A stretch of DNA of 64,000 nt from Hymenopellis radicata (Eukaryota; Basidiomycota; Agaricomycetes; Agaricales; Physalacriaceae): contig JADNRX010000055.1 of the NCBI GenBank assembly GCA_015501595.1, positions 124,001-188,000 of the forward strand, read 5' to 3'. Shown here piece after piece: positions 1 to 14,535 of this stretch. Position numbers and translations under genes: made by a program. The notes beneath the pieces were generated by a model that was given only the letters and a program-made list of their open reading frames with translations, was not told the DNA's origin and searched no databases. The stretch's first letter is position 1, and every line of letters begins with the position of its first letter.

Positions 1-3000
1 CGACCGTTATAGTTTCAAGTGCAGCTGCCTTCATTGTCTTGACCCTACGGTCTCGGACAAACTCGAGAAGTATTCAAAGGATGCGCTGGATTCGCTATGT
101 CTGTGGCGGTAGAAGGACTCGATCTGGGAAACTATTTCAACATGATCGTTTCGGCAGAGAGTTGGGGGCAGGCGTCACCATACTATGTTGCCCTCCTTTT
201 TGGTCTTGTGGCGTGGTATGTGGCGAAGGGAACGACACGAAAGCAGCGCTCTATGGCAGGAAACTCTACTTTACACGTCGTGGCGATCCACGAGGATGAA
301 CTTCTGCGAGACGCTGTCGAAGTTGAAGGATACGGTAAGTATTGTGGTGCAGGTAAAGTGGAAACTGCGCTCTGGGAAGAGGATCTGCGGAGTATGAAGA
401 GAGATTAATTTACATCTTGACACCTTAGCGAGGCTAAGCGCTTAGGACTTAGAGCATTCCATTAAAATTACATAAGAAAATATACCGTTCATCGAGCCTT
501 CGAGTTCTCAGAACCTGTCTGATCCTTCTCCCGTGCCCGAGAAATATTTCCTAACCCTCCGCGCCCGGAAGAATGCTGTTAAAGAAGGCTCCAGTCAATG
601 TGGACCGTTAACAAATTTGAACGGGGTTTACGTTTGTGTCTGGACTAGTCGAATCAGTCCTAGGAGTCGTTTCGGCCGCAGGCGAGTTGGACGACTGGCG
701 AAAGTTACCCGCGCCGCCACGTCCCGTTGAAATCTACAAAAACATGGTTGTTAAGCCCACCGTCAACCGTAGGGTCATCAGCGGTCACCTTTTTTGGAGC
801 TGTGTCTCTTCCTCGCGGTACGCTTGGTGGCGCGTCCGCGAATGTCGAGGCGGAACCAAAATTGGGGCGGATGTTGCCCAAGCCGCCTCGCCCTGAAGAT
901 TGCTAATTGGGGGCGGCATAAGCTACAATTCAAGATTCCGGAATGTAACGTACAGCGCGTGGCCTGAAGTTGGGGTCTGTCAAAGCGCTGCATCAGTCAA
1001 AAGCTATTTTGCAAGCGCCGACGACCGACTGACCGTAGTCTTCGACGAGGGTACTCGCCAAGGAGGATCGATCATCGTCCTTATTACTGACCACCTTGCT
1101 GAGCTTGGCTCCAAAGGCGGTAAGATGCCGAGAAATAGGAATAGGAGATGATTTAGAGGAGGACTCCTTGTTGGGCGGGTTCGTCATTTTGGGAGGGGCT
1201 TGGGAGGGGTACAATTTCATGTCACTAACCCCCGCATTCTTATATATACCTCCCCCAAATGTGTGTTATGGCGTAGGAACCGGGCAATCGTGCGTGATCA
1301 CGTCCATCTATGTTCACGGGATAGCACGTTGGTTCAGTCATCTGGTCTGTGTATGTCCATTTACCCTGTTTCATAGTACTCCAGTGATCTTTGAATGCGC
1401 GGTGACTGAATACCTCATGTTCCTCCTGCGCGCGGCCCATGAACATATGGGAAATCCAGACATAGACAAGCTCACGGCTATGTGGACCGTGCAGGACATC
1501 TGGCAAGGATCACCCTTGCTTTCCAGTCACGAGTCGTCGTATTTGAGGTCGGGCGACAGGTCCTACGGTTGGGAATGAACGTAAACTTCGCGCGCGTGGA
1601 CAGGTGGCGGCAGGCAGACCTATAGGTAAAGAAACTCCGCCGATTTTATGTAGTACCCTCAAGGTCGTTCCAACGTCAGGTGAGGCTACGATGAGGGTTG
1701 CTGGCGTCATTGATCCTCGGCAAATAGATCTAGACACAACATAGTAGACAGAACAAGAAGGTGGGCCAAGACCGAAGATCCTGGAGGCTGGTGGTGACTG
1801 ATTATCGTACAAGCCGGAGCGCGGATACGGGAGCGAATTTTCTTTTGTTGAACTTCAAGGGCACAGTGGAACCTTTCAGTTTCAAATAAATAGAGTAAAC
1901 AAGGATAGACAATGACCCATAAGACGCTCCCGGACCGAACATCCCTGAACATCCGCGTGTTGAACAAGAGCGATACTGCCGATACATCAATTCAAGACGG
2001 TCTATGCAGTGGCCTGTTTTTGCATTGAATTTAAACTGACCTCGTACCATCGGAAAAATACCAACGTCTTTTCCCAGAAGGAGGTCGCAGAATAGTATAC
2101 TGGACTGAATAAAGCTGCTGCACAAGGAATCCGAAATGACACGGTCACCGGGTTAGCCAATCTGTGCTCCACCATCATCTATCACCCATCAGCCATCTCC
2201 TTTGGTCGAATTTTCCACAGGTTTCCACCTGCTCAGAAGCTAGTTATATAAGGATGCCTACCGTAACAGGTCGTTCTCGATTCTGACTTGTATACGCGCT
2301 TCTCTACTCATCGTTTAAACGACTTCTCGACCTTCATTAGGGCTTTATTCTTGGAGCGCGACCTTGAGGAGATTCGAAAGCGGCAAGTCAGGTGTTGAGA
2401 GAAACCTCCGAGGATGCGATGCGCAGCCGACTACAGGATTCGCCTTTTCGTCGGAAGTAGGCTCAAAGGCGCAGTTGTCCCGGACTCCACGCAGTCTATT
2501 CCACCCCCCCCAGATTTAAATTTAGGGCGGAATCTCATCTCTTCCGAGGATTCGCTCGCACGACAAGCCAGCTTGCCAAATCCACATTGAGGACGTGAGC
2601 GTGAGTAGACATGTGGTGATGCCCGTACAAGACTTGAAATGACTCCAGATGGGAGGCCTGTAAATGGAGGCGAGCGCCTATATCACTTAGATAAGATATA
2701 CGGACGAAGCAGAGATAAAGGGGAACTTGGGAAGTGCAGGATAATGTTCACCTTGGGAAGCGATTTATGTTCGACTACAGTATCGTTAAGTGTAGTAACT
2801 AATTGCGCACCTTGCGGGTTGAACACGATTCGTCCTTTAGTGCGGTAATTGACTGACGAGATTTAGTCATAGTGAGCTATCCGCAACCAAGTTCGGTATG
2901 GTATTTCTCAGGACGCCAAGTATCATCGAGATTCTAAACGACTTGCTCAAGGACCGCGATTATCAATGGAACCGGAAGGTCTCTTTAACTCACTTCATTC

Positions 3001-4180
3001 TCGCTCAAGCGAATTGCACCTCGCCGCCTGTTCTTCCTCTTTGCCACAGTGTGACGAGCGATCGATGAAGTTCGACGGCAAACTTGATCGAGTCTTGAGA
3101 GGCTCAGACTAAGTAGCATCCGCGAAAATCGCCGCCCTTCATGATAACGAGAGGAGAAGATACCGTTCAAATTCATCATGCGTGAACCAAGCGAGAAACC
3201 GCTTAGAGCACGAAAGGGAGACAAAAAGGGAAGTATTAGTCGTTTACCTCGTGTGGACCCACGAGGGCATTCAGAGAGACACGAGAAGACGCAGGGACAA
3301 GGGTACCTATAGAGCTTTTCAACAACAGGCCTTTACAGCATTCAGATGAATATCGCGCGCTCAAATTAGATTACTTACGCATGAGTCAAAAGGTAGGCCG
3401 GGATTAACGGTCGAATCGCGAGGCAAAAAGGCTTGTCTGCGGTCCCGCGGCAAGATACCGGAAGCTAATCAGGCCGTGAGTCAGTCTTAGTAGCGATGCG
3501 CATGGTCCACCCGCCGTGGTAGGCGCAGCCAAGTATGCGTCATGGTTGCACAGCATGTGAATTTCCATCCTGACGTGCACACGGTACTTGGGACTGCCCG
3601 GTATCGCGCCTCTAAACGCGTAAAGCGTGCAGATTCTGATCTACCGTTCAATTAGCGCCATGTATGAATGCCAACGAGGGAAGATCTCAACTGCCAATCG
3701 TCAGTGCTGGGAAGTGGGGTCAATGGGGTAAAAGGAATCAACGCGATGGTTACCATGTGAAGTAGACAGATGGCCGTGCGTACACTGACCGACTGTTCCA
3801 TCTGGATGTATCTTCCGACAGCGGGCCTGTAGGAACCCGCTATCATCCCCGCGATGATCAACATCTTGATGTTGATGAAGCTCAAAATCAAGATGAGATA
3901 ACTCTGTGCTGTCCAGGTACGGAGTATTGTGGCTGTGTGCGGTCACTGCCGAAGTGGATTATAGTCGGCTGTGCACGACTGCGAAGTGAAAGAGGGATAT
4001 AGCCGCGCGGAGAGAACAAAGAAAACGGACGCAGACGATGAACAAAGAGACAAGGAGGAGATAATGAATGAGACAAAACAGGCGCGTGGAATCACAGAGC
4101 CACGACGGGAACAAAAGACAGGCGGACCGGGATATTATGAAACCCCGAGACTCCGGAGCGATCACCACCTATAGTTCACC
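1..4180. other. Gene-poor stretch, no supported gene
   Basis: No reading frame here is recognisable or convincing. A short plus-strand frame at 97-408 encodes a possible membrane segment (about residues 28-42, YYVALLFGLVAWYVA) and contains a good donor (GTAAGT at about 335), so it could be one exon of a gene that starts before the window. A TATA-like sequence (TTATATAAGG) lies at 2244-2253, but only a 10-codon frame follows it. The open frame at 1096-1578 has no recognisable motif. I treat the stretch as intergenic or decayed sequence. Confidence 0.5.
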
Positions 4181-4188
4181 TATATAAA
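4181..4188 (+). promoter_or_regulatory. TATA box of the 4.2 kb gene
   Basis: TATATAAA lies 40 bp upstream of the ATG at 4221. This predicts a very short leader. The same box and spacing style occurs before the first GH71 gene at 11941. Confidence 0.6.
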
Positions 4189-4220
4189 GGCATTGCATTT
4201 CAGTGCCACGCTCCCCTTTG

Positions 4221-4805
4221 ATGAGCACTACTACTGTGAAGCGCCCCCTACCATCCCCCGCCACTGAGCCCCCAGCGAAACGCGCAAAAATGTCTCTGCG
4301 CCGCACTCACTCGTTTCTCTCGCTGTCCGACCTGCCCAACCAGCAGCAGAGTGGCACAGGAGGTTCCATCTACATAACAGCTTCAAAGGATCTACGCTCT
4401 AACATCGAGAAGAGCATTGCAGCGTCCTTGGCTCCCATTACGAATCCGGCTCCCATACGCAAGAGCCGCTCTCAGTCACCCTCATCATCCTACTCGCCAC
4501 CGCGGACCACCTATACCGCGACACAATCCCCTACCCCTACCCCATCCCCTAGCTGTTCCCACATCCGCGCCAGGCCGCGCAGATTCCCTCGGGAACCTGA
4601 CCTTCACCGTCTGGCAATACAACGCTGCATGCGTGCCACATCCGAGGGTCAGAAGATTCTTAATATGGGCCCTAGGCTTGCGGTCGGCATCCTTACCGCA
4701 ACTAGGGAGCTCGAGCGAATGCTCCAGGAAGGCGAGATGCGAGACAGCTCGCCCTCTACCGACGACATTGTCATGGACAATGACTGGCAAGTCATAAACC
4801 ATTAA
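4221..4805 (+). CDS. Hypothetical nuclear-type protein, 194 aa
   Basis: Single-exon frame starting at the first ATG after a TATA box; an upstream in-frame GTG at 4203 is not used as the start. The product is rich in Pro, Ser and Thr. Residues about 6-30 carry clustered basic runs (KRPLP, AKRAK, SLRR) that resemble a bipartite nuclear localisation signal. A Ser/Pro/Thr-rich middle is followed by a more ordered C-terminal half with a predicted helix (around RLAVGILTATRELERML) and an acidic tail ending in a DDIVMDNDW segment. I do not recognise a named family; the ordered C-terminal block looks conserved rather than random. An AATAAA at 4995-5000 is a plausible polyadenylation signal. It could be a transcriptional co-regulator, but that is a guess from composition. 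Confidence 0.65.
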   Translation: MSTTTVKRPLPSPATEPPAKRAKMSLRRTHSFLSLSDLPNQQQSGTGGSIYITASKDLRSNIEKSIAASLAPITNPAPIRKSRSQSPSSSYSPPRTTYTATQSPTPTPSPSCSHIRARPRRFPREPDLHRLAIQRCMRATSEGQKILNMGPRLAVGILTATRELERMLQEGEMRDSSPSTDDIVMDNDWQVINH

Positions 4806-4994
4806 CGACATAACAACCACTTTGCATTATTTCTTCTGGGACTATTCATCATCACCATGTACTTTTACCATTCACGCATCTTCGTTCCTCTCTTGGGTTA
4901 TTTATTCGCTGTTTGTTGTACTTTACGATAATTCGATACTCCTTTACGCTACGCCAATTCACTCCTACTCCGCATCTACTCCTACCATGCATTC

Positions 4995-5000
4995 AATAAA
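4995..5000 (+). terminator. Possible polyadenylation signal
   Basis: AATAAA about 190 nt after the stop of the 194-aa gene. Fungal signals are loose, so this is suggestive only. Confidence 0.35.
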
Positions 5001-8000
5001 TCCATCTGACACGTGAAATGTTTCAACATAGCTCAGGATTGATGAACACAAGGTGTACGTATAATACGTATATACTGTGATACTAGGAGCTGTGGGAGTA
5101 AGCTGTTCGACGATGTCCACGGATCTCAATTCCTATGCTCCGGGCACTGACTCGAGCGACGGAAATGCCTCCCGATGATTCGCACACGGACCTCCTCTCT
5201 CATGATGCAGATACACGCGTCGCAGGATACGCTTGTAGCGTTCGGTCCGCCAGGATACCGTTCCGTTCCGTTCACAAGCTTCCAACAAGCTCACAAGTCA
5301 ACAGCCGGCATTTTCCGTGCACTGCCACATGAGTTCTCGTGCAGTTCCGCGCGCATGACAGACACTGAGACACTGACATTTGACACAGGCAGGCAGGCAT
5401 GGAAGACAACAGATAAACAGCCTTAAACTACATGTTCAAGTGCAGCTCTATACCATTTTTTTCAACTTGAGTGTCCGAACAAGGACAGGGAATCAACTCA
5501 ATGCTCCTATCCAAGGTCTTGACTTTGAATTCGTGGCGACATTATTAACACTATTTCCTCGACAGCGCATATGCTCCAGGCTATCGAACAGAATGGTACA
5601 AACAGATACATCGCCATCAATTGAATCAACACACTCTATGCTCTCCGCATCGATAGTTCCGTGAGTTGACCTACACAACATTAATCACGCTCTGCAAAAC
5701 AGACCGTTGAATCACATCGAGGTATGTATAGTCGAGCAGATAAAGACCATCGCAGCGCCCAAGATGAAACATCCTTGTGGATAGCATACTACGTGAGATC
5801 GCATAGAGTACCACGCCGTTGATAGCGCTGATTGTATGAATGCCGTCAAGGAAAGTTGCCCGAAGCCCTGGTAAAGATCCGCGTTAGGTGGCTGTCGGCG
5901 TTTAGATCAACAACTCGGCGAGAACTCTTCGAGGTGACATCGGGATCAAGCAAGCTCCAGCGTAGCTTCATATTCTGAGTAGCAATCATGCCCAAATAAG
6001 ACGGTGTCAAGGATCACGGCGTCGAGGCGTAACCAGAAGCTACGACGCTGATGATCAGAGAGCAGTTCACGAAATGGCTCACATGAGCGGGAGGACATCC
6101 AAACGGATGGAATCAGCGTCTAGTAGCTCACCAAAATTAGACATGCCAACAATGATTAGGTCTACACCCCCATCCCCAAGCTCCGTTTGGGAAATGCAAG
6201 GTTCAAAGATAGCAATGCTCGAGGAATGTCTGTAGTAGACGCGGAGGTGGCGCATGATGCTAGCGAGTAGTAGAGACGCTGTATGCTCAGCGTACCATGA
6301 CGCAGAGGAATTACAAACATAAATTCGGACTTGCTAGAAGCGATGAAGAGATCAACGCAAACGGATTTGGTGAGATTGAGGAACCCGCGAGAGACGAGAT
6401 GATTTCCTTTGTCCTGTCTACTTCGTCCAAGGACACAGGGCCAGGGGATAGACGATCAGCGTTAGCCGACCAAATGAGGCTACGAAGGGTGTCGCACGTT
6501 ATTGTCTGCTCCACAACGCAACAAGAAAAATAACACTTGCTGATGACGGTAATGTCCATTTACGCCTGCAGCGTTGTAGAAAGTACGCGAAGATGACGAT
6601 TGCGACAGGTCGATCCTACTCCCATAAAGCCTTGTAACATCGAAGTTTCCCGCTCTGTTTGGCACAATTTCAAAAGAACTAACCATAGCACTGGAATACA
6701 GAGAGCCGGTCGAATGAGCTCGATCTCCGCACCCAGAAGTCCGCACTGCAAATGAACGTTATTGAACACCAACGTCTACATAGTACGACTCCACGAACTC
6801 ACTGCATACCTGTCAAATATGATCACTAGCGGGCAAACTTGAAGGAAGTCAATTGAGGTGCTTGTGGCCGCACGATCAATGAGATGGATGAGGAACGCGC
6901 ACTGGTGGGGGCCAGGACAGACTGTACCTGACTTCTGTCGAAATGCCGTTGGTTTAGAGCTCTTGGCACCTGGAGTCAGTGCGCTTGCCCGATCAGTTCA
7001 TAAGACGCCCGCGCCACTAGGACTTGGTGGCCGACGAAGAGAAGCCTAGGAAGAACAACTCAATATGGTACTTTAAGATTGAAGAACATACTCACATTGC
7101 AATACAGTTCGATTTCCACAGGCGCAGCCCGATGCCGACAGTGCAGCTGCTCCTGAAAAAGTTTGTAATGCACGTGTCACGAACATAATGATGATGGCGG
7201 CATATGCCGATGTTCCTTTTCGTCGTGGCGCCACACTGACCTTCGAAAAAGATTTATTAATATCTATCCACTTCTCACTGATCACGCTACCATAGCTCAG
7301 GTGCGGGACAGCAAGTCGGACACATAACAGTGTGACACAGCCCTTTTTAACCCTCGAACTTTGGAGGTTAGCTGAATCGCCTATGCAGAATCTCTTACCG
7401 TCCCTCTGCAACATTGTTGTGCTAGCGTTGTCGATGATTGACCAAAGGCTTACCAGGTCCTAGCGACAACGGTATTCCGACACCGTGCGGTGAAGCATCT
7501 GCGTTACGCGCCGATCTCGTGCATCCTTGTTGTGGTTGTGGTCGCATGCCCACATCGACTAAACAGAATGCTGATACCGTAGGCCTTGGACGTAAAGATT
7601 TGAGTATCGCAACTGGTGTGTCCTACCTGTTTTTCCAAAGAGATATTACGATGTTACTATGCTGGAACTCTCACTCGCGGTCTTCTCAGTACCTGAAAAA
7701 ACCAAATCTTCGATCTCTTGGTTCGCGCCAAGGCTGACAATATAACAACCGAATGCCCTCAATAGGTCCCATTGGGAGCCTGTTCTAATATCATAATCAG
7801 TTATTAACCTATGAAGGCGAGAAGGAATTGTCGAGAAGGAATACTTTGAACATGTGGCTCTCACCTTTTCTTCAAAAATTGTGCCTTCCGGTGATGCAAG
7901 GAGTGTAAAGCTCTCAGTAAGAGAGTCTTGTTGCGAGGATCCACCAGATGACTTTCTCTGCCTGAAGAACACTCGGAAGCGAAGCGGACAATAATGAATG

Positions 8001-8522
8001 AAAAGCGTGTAAAGAGCCTTTCTTCGGTGACTGATTATTCAAGACTTTGAAGGTTGTCGAACGATGACCGAACGCTGCTATATCAACGGGAGAGGAACAT
8101 GAGGTATGAGGGATCTAGTAAAGAGAGGTTCCACGGGTAACTGAAGGGGCAGTGAGGGATGCATAAGAGTGTTCGTCGTACTGATTTGTCCAGTGCGTGA
8201 CAGTAGGATGCGGAACCTTAGTATCCCTCGAATGACGCCAATGGTAAAGGCTTCCCTAGGCATTTTGGTTTTCAGTGCGGGAGATGATCATACCTGCGAA
8301 CGAAGCGACGTCCGGTAAAGATGTTCACGCAGCGCTCGTTCGCCGCTACAGTGTACACATTGTGCGGTAGTGGATGCAAAGGCGTGAAGGCCTTATGAAG
8401 TAGAGTAGTCGACGGTTGTTCACGTTTGTCGATACACAGCGCGTAGCACGAGGTTTGGCACTGAATTTTTGTTTAATAGCACGAAATGTTCAACAGAAGG
8501 GAGGAAACGTCAATTCTAGATG
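5001..8522. other. No supported gene
   Basis: Both strands show only short frames. On the minus strand around 7646-7972 a frame ends in GAAAAG followed by a GTGAGA donor and could be an exon, but I recognise nothing in it and could not chain it to neighbours. A minus-strand frame at 6560-6772 has a hydrophobic stretch that might be a membrane segment of a decayed gene. No RNA gene or repeat family was seen. Confidence 0.45.
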
Positions 8523-9033
8523 CTATGAGGTGACGCCCTTGACGGGAATGTCTATGCTCCCGATTCTGAGGCGAGTATAAGTCTGCTTGTGCTGCTTCGT
8601 CTTCTGGTAGCCCTTTCTGCGTTTCTTCTTGAAGATGAACTCCATCTTCCCCTTTGTGTGCTCGACTACGGTTGCCTCCACCTTGACATGGCTGGGTGGT
8701 ATGGTGGGGTTGCCGCGCAAGGTATATTCGCGGGAGCCAAGTTCGAGTATCTCGTCGAGAGCAAGGGTGTCTCCGACCTTGACATCGCGGAGACGCGGCA
8801 CGGTGAGGATGTCACGGGGAGTCAGGACATATTTTCGACCGACAAGATTGGCGACGACGTATTGGGAAGGCTGGGAGCGGATGAGCTCGAGCGCGTTGCG
8901 AGTTGAGGAGGGCACAGCCACTGTATGGGCTTCCCTACATGCTGTTTTTATGAAAGCCTGGCCTGAAAAAGATGTGAATGGGAAGTAGACGCCAGAAATG
9001 AGCCAACTTACAGCGTCTGGCTAAGCCCGCCAT
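8523..9033 (-). CDS. MRPL49: Mitochondrial ribosomal protein bL21m
   Basis: Large-subunit protein of the mitochondrial ribosome. Two exons: exon 1 is 9033-9012 (ATG plus seven codons), the intron starts GTAAGT and ends ACAG, and exon 2 is 8920-8523. The join gives 139 residues in frame. The N-terminus (MAGLARRLAVPSSTRNAL) is basic and lacks acids, as expected of a mitochondrial presequence. The body follows the bL21 fold: a YVVANLVGRKY strand, a KVGDTLALDEIL segment, and the signature basic block near the C-terminus (KKKRRKGYQKTKQHKQTYTRLRI) that contacts rRNA. It is transcribed away from ATP1 from a shared 132-bp promoter. The symbol is the yeast orthologue name. Confidence 0.93.
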
Positions 9034-9165
9034 CGTGGTCTGCCTTGAGCAGCTCGCCGGGTAACAAAATACCAAGACACGTGACCATAACTTACATAAA
9101 CACCTTTGGTTCCATTTTTCGCCGAGTGTCACCAACTTTCCACCCATCTCCTCTCATCCTCGACG
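9034..9165. promoter_or_regulatory. Bidirectional promoter, bL21m / ATP1
   Basis: Only 132 bp separate the two start codons. The stretch holds a palindromic CACGTG E-box at 9078-9083 (within ACACGTGACC) and no evident TATA box. Both genes encode nuclear-made mitochondrial proteins, so shared regulation is likely. The E-box role is inference from bHLH factors that bind this site in other fungi. Confidence 0.6.
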
Positions 9166-11296
<2,131 letters not shown>

Positions 11297-11840
11297 ATGG
11301 ATCGACGTTTAGAGTAGTACCGCGGAAAAATTAAAATGCATTTCTTTTGCTCTCATTAGACCTAATCATGAACGGACTGTGACTTGTGGCAAGATGCCTG
11401 TTGAAATCGCCCGGGATTGGTGCGTGCTTCGACATAGACGCGTTTCCTGCCCTCAAGCGCTGTAAAGGTTGTCGTTTCCGGAAGAACATCATCTTGCGCT
11501 ACGTGATCTCCTGGTGCAACTGACAGCATACTCCATTCGAACTGGTCACAACAATGCTCTCCTCCGGAAGCGCTTCATTGCTGTACGCTGTTATCGCCTC
11601 AGACTATCATGGATCTCGCCTTGTAGTTGTGCTCGTTAGCTTAGCCTGGCGAGATGAAATGGCCGGACTGGATTGAAAGCCTTCTCCGCTGCTGGCGTTT
11701 GGACAGGTCCGATACTCGACTTGTTGTCGATTGCTGCAGTTGAAATGTATAAATGGTGGGCCTGTTGTTCGTACTGAAGAGTTGTTGTAGTGTGGCGCAA
11801 TGACTATTTATAGGACGACTACGCGCGCGTGAGGTCATTA
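11297..11840. other. Intergenic, ATP1 to duplication start
   Basis: No gene seen. It holds the ATP1 3' end and runs up to the left edge of the tandem duplication at about 11841. Just before that edge, GTGAGGTCATT occurs at about 11829 and again at 11849, a short local direct repeat that may have helped the duplication. Confidence 0.5.
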
Positions 11841-11940
11841 GAAGCGTCGTGAGGTCATTGCAGCTTCGAAACCCCCAGAGAAAATACTGTTGATCGGTGG
11901 ATTTGCCCCAGATTTTGGACCGAATAGAGGTCGGCGAGGG

Positions 11941-11948
11941 TATATAAA
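11941..11948 (+). promoter_or_regulatory. TATA box of GH71 copy 1
   Basis: TATATAAA 41 bp before the ATG at 11989. The copy-2 equivalent at 15853-15860 reads TACATAAA, a T-to-C change in the box (or the reverse). Confidence 0.6.
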
Positions 11949-11988
11949 GGGTGGGATGGGCATTGCATCTCTATCTGCTACGTCGACC

Positions 11989-13700
11989 ATGCTTTCTCTC
12001 GCTCAGTTCACACTCTCTGCTATCGCACTACTATCTGTTCTACCTCGCCGTTCTTTTGCTCGTTCACTCGTTTTCGATGACTATACCAGTCGACACACTA
12101 TCCCACACGCTACAGACTCTATATCAGATACCCAACATACCCAACACGTAGCAAGAGACGACCCGCCGTCATCTCCAAAGGTGGTTGCGGCGCACGTTAT
12201 CATGGGCAACACGTATCCATACACGGTCAACGACTGGATGCAAGGTACTCGCCTTTGCCGAAACGTCTTTCTTTTGCTCACGCGCTCGTCGTAGACATCC
12301 AACTCGCCTCGTCAAAAGGGATCGACTCGTTTGCGCTCAACCTCGGCGCCGACGATTGGCAGATCGCTCGGGTAGCCGATGCTTTCACCGCTGCGGACCA
12401 GTACAACAGAGAACGTCAAGAATCTCAGCAGTCCTTCAAACTATTCTTGTCGTTCGATATGGCCGTCATGCCCTGCTCAAATGCTGAAGACGCTAGCCTC
12501 CTACGGAAATACATCAACGCGTTCGGCGGCCTCTTGTCGTACTTGACTTACCATGACTTTCCCTTGGTATCCACCTATGCTGGAGAGAAGTGCACATTCG
12601 GTCAAGACAGCCTCAACGACGCGTGGAATTATGCCTTCAAGAACGGTGATACACGACGGATAACTTTTGTCCCCTTCTTCAACATGGACCCCATCGGATT
12701 GGGAGATCTCTCGGCTATCGATGGAATATTCAACGTCTGTTCTTTTGCAACCATTCTTGATTTCTACTTAGTCGTCTCTTTTCTAGTGGAACGCTGGCTG
12801 GCCGCAGGGCGACAAGGACCTCGATTGGTATTCTGATGACCTACACATCAAGGACCTCGGCGGGCGCATATACATGGCCGCCGTGTCTCCCTGGTTCTCC
12901 ACTGTACGTTTGATTCAAGGACGCATATATTCAGCTCAACTGTGATATATAGCACTACCCAGCTAATAGTTTTAACAAGAACTGGATATATCGCCCCGAT
13001 AACTGGCTTTTCGCTGAACGGTGGGAAATGCTTGCGGGACACAGGGACCACGTCGATATCGTCCAGATCATCAGTTGGAACGACTTTGGAGAATCGCACT
13101 ACGTCGGGCCGATAGAAGGAGCGCAGCCCATGTCGGAATCCTGGACAACTGGTTTTCCCCACACCGGTCAGCCATTCATTTCATTATTGACGCCATTTAC
13201 TTACTCTGACTGGATAGGTTTCCTGGATATGATAAAATACTACGCTCCTGCCTTTACCGCCGGACGAGATGTATCCAACAGTATCGACGCCGACCGCGTG
13301 TTTGTGTGGGGACGTTTATCGCCGGCGGGCGCAACCACAGACGACCCTGTACCAAAACCGGATGGTGCTGAAAACGTCTGTCACTTTTTTGTTAACCTTG
13401 CGGAATACCTGTACTCACAGACAGACGATTGTGTAGACCGAAGACGCCGTTTGGGGCATCGTGCTTCTCACTGACCCTGCTCTCGTTACCTTCTCTTGTG
13501 GAGACTCGAAAAGTACAACAGTTCCTCTCGACGCCGGAGCTAACAAGATGAAGCTCGATTTACGCGACGCGTCCGATTGCGCTCTTCGTGTCGTTATCAA
13601 TAAATCTGGACAAAACACGATGGATTGGAGTCCTGAAGGATATGTATGGAACACGCATCCGAACACGTACAACTTCAACTGTTTTGTCGCTGTATCATAG
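11989..13700 (+). CDS. GH71 alpha-1,3-glucanase (mutanase), copy 1
   Basis: Secreted enzyme predicted to hydrolyse alpha-1,3-glucan of fungal cell walls. Six exons join in frame to 482 residues: 11989-12244, 12295-12734, 12787-12903, 12953-13166, 13218-13375 and 13437-13700. Residues 1-24 are a signal peptide (hydrophobic core after MLSLAQFTLSAI, cleavage near SFA). GH71 landmarks follow in order: GNTYPYTVNDW, SFALNLGADDW, KLFLSFDM, VSTYAG, FVPFFNMDP, WNAGWPQGDKDLDWYSDD, the AAVSPWF strand, and SWNDFGESHYVGP, whose D-x-x-E acid pair matches the residues expected for catalysis. The C-terminal 70-80 residues form a beta-rich domain ending FNCFVAVS. A TATA box precedes the start. This copy looks intact; copy 2 is at 15901. 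Confidence 0.92.
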
Positions 13701-14297
13701 ATTTGTTGTCGTCGTATTCTTCTACTATATGGGTTTTTGGGTTACCTGTTCAGATATTCAATAAGAGTGCGAGCTCCGTTGGGTCAACCTCGAAACAAGC
13801 CACAGTGATTCTTAGCAACGCCCGGATCTAAGTGGTTTATATGGAAAGGGCCTACAAATTCATAGAAGAACATGATGAAGAGCAAGCATGCGGATCCATT
13901 TAGAAATGCCCGCGACCAGGATCGCCCTCGAGAACGTGGACCTGATCTAGACAATCCCGCAACCGTCGGCACTACGATGCTGATGTACATGACTCAAAAT
14001 GAACTTGGCGTACACTTGAGTGGCGATCCGATCTGCCGCGTCCTCAGATTTTCAACACATGGCCAGCTTGAGTGAATGTTGTCCTAGCCTAGGAGGATGA
14101 ATGGACGGAGATTCGGCCAAGTGGGAACAGGGCAAGGGATGCATGGAGGGCAGACTTTGGCCTTGACGTAATAAGAACAAGGGCCGGAGAAGATGATAAG
14201 TAGAAGGAACAGTTCGAACACGCCTGCGAGATTTATCCCATCTTTGCCAACCCCCTGCGATACCTCTGGTCAGCGACTGTTTCTGTCCCGGTGCACC
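13701..14297. other. GH71-1 to HMG-1 spacer
   Basis: Noncoding spacer of unit 1, homologous to about 17595-18292 in unit 2. Relative to unit 2 it lacks roughly 115 bp (unit 2 about 17670-17800). It likely holds the GH71 3' end and the HMG promoter. No separate gene is seen. Confidence 0.6.
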
Positions 14298-14527
14298 ATG
14301 CCGCCATCGCGTACTCTTGAGCTTATCTGGACTCTTCCCAACTCAACGACTGCCTCTCACATTTCCTCGATCGATCACAGTGCCGCCGACTCTACATGTT
14401 CAACGTTCAACACAGAGGCATGCCAGAAAGAAGGCCGCTTCCCACATCCCACGCCCGCCAAATGCTTTTATTCTCTTCCGCTCGTCGTTCATAAAGTCTC
14501 AGCATGTGTCGACTGATGTTGAGACGA

Positions 14528-14535
14528 ACCACAGT
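14528..14535. repeat. Target-site duplication, left (ACCACAGT)
   Basis: ACCACAGT here and at 15459-15466 flank the 923-bp element. Copy 2 of the HMG gene has one ACCACAGT at 18516-18523, which serves as the empty site and proves the insertion boundaries. Confidence 0.9.

Noticed and set aside
1096..1578. A 160-residue plus-strand frame as a gene
   Set aside because: No motif, poor composition, a competing frame on the other strand and no neighbouring exons; length alone is not enough in a window of this size.
11890..11988. Start of GH71 copy 1 at an upstream in-frame ATG (11890)
   Set aside because: It lies before the TATA box and would bury the signal peptide; ATG 11989 gives a normal secretory N-terminus.
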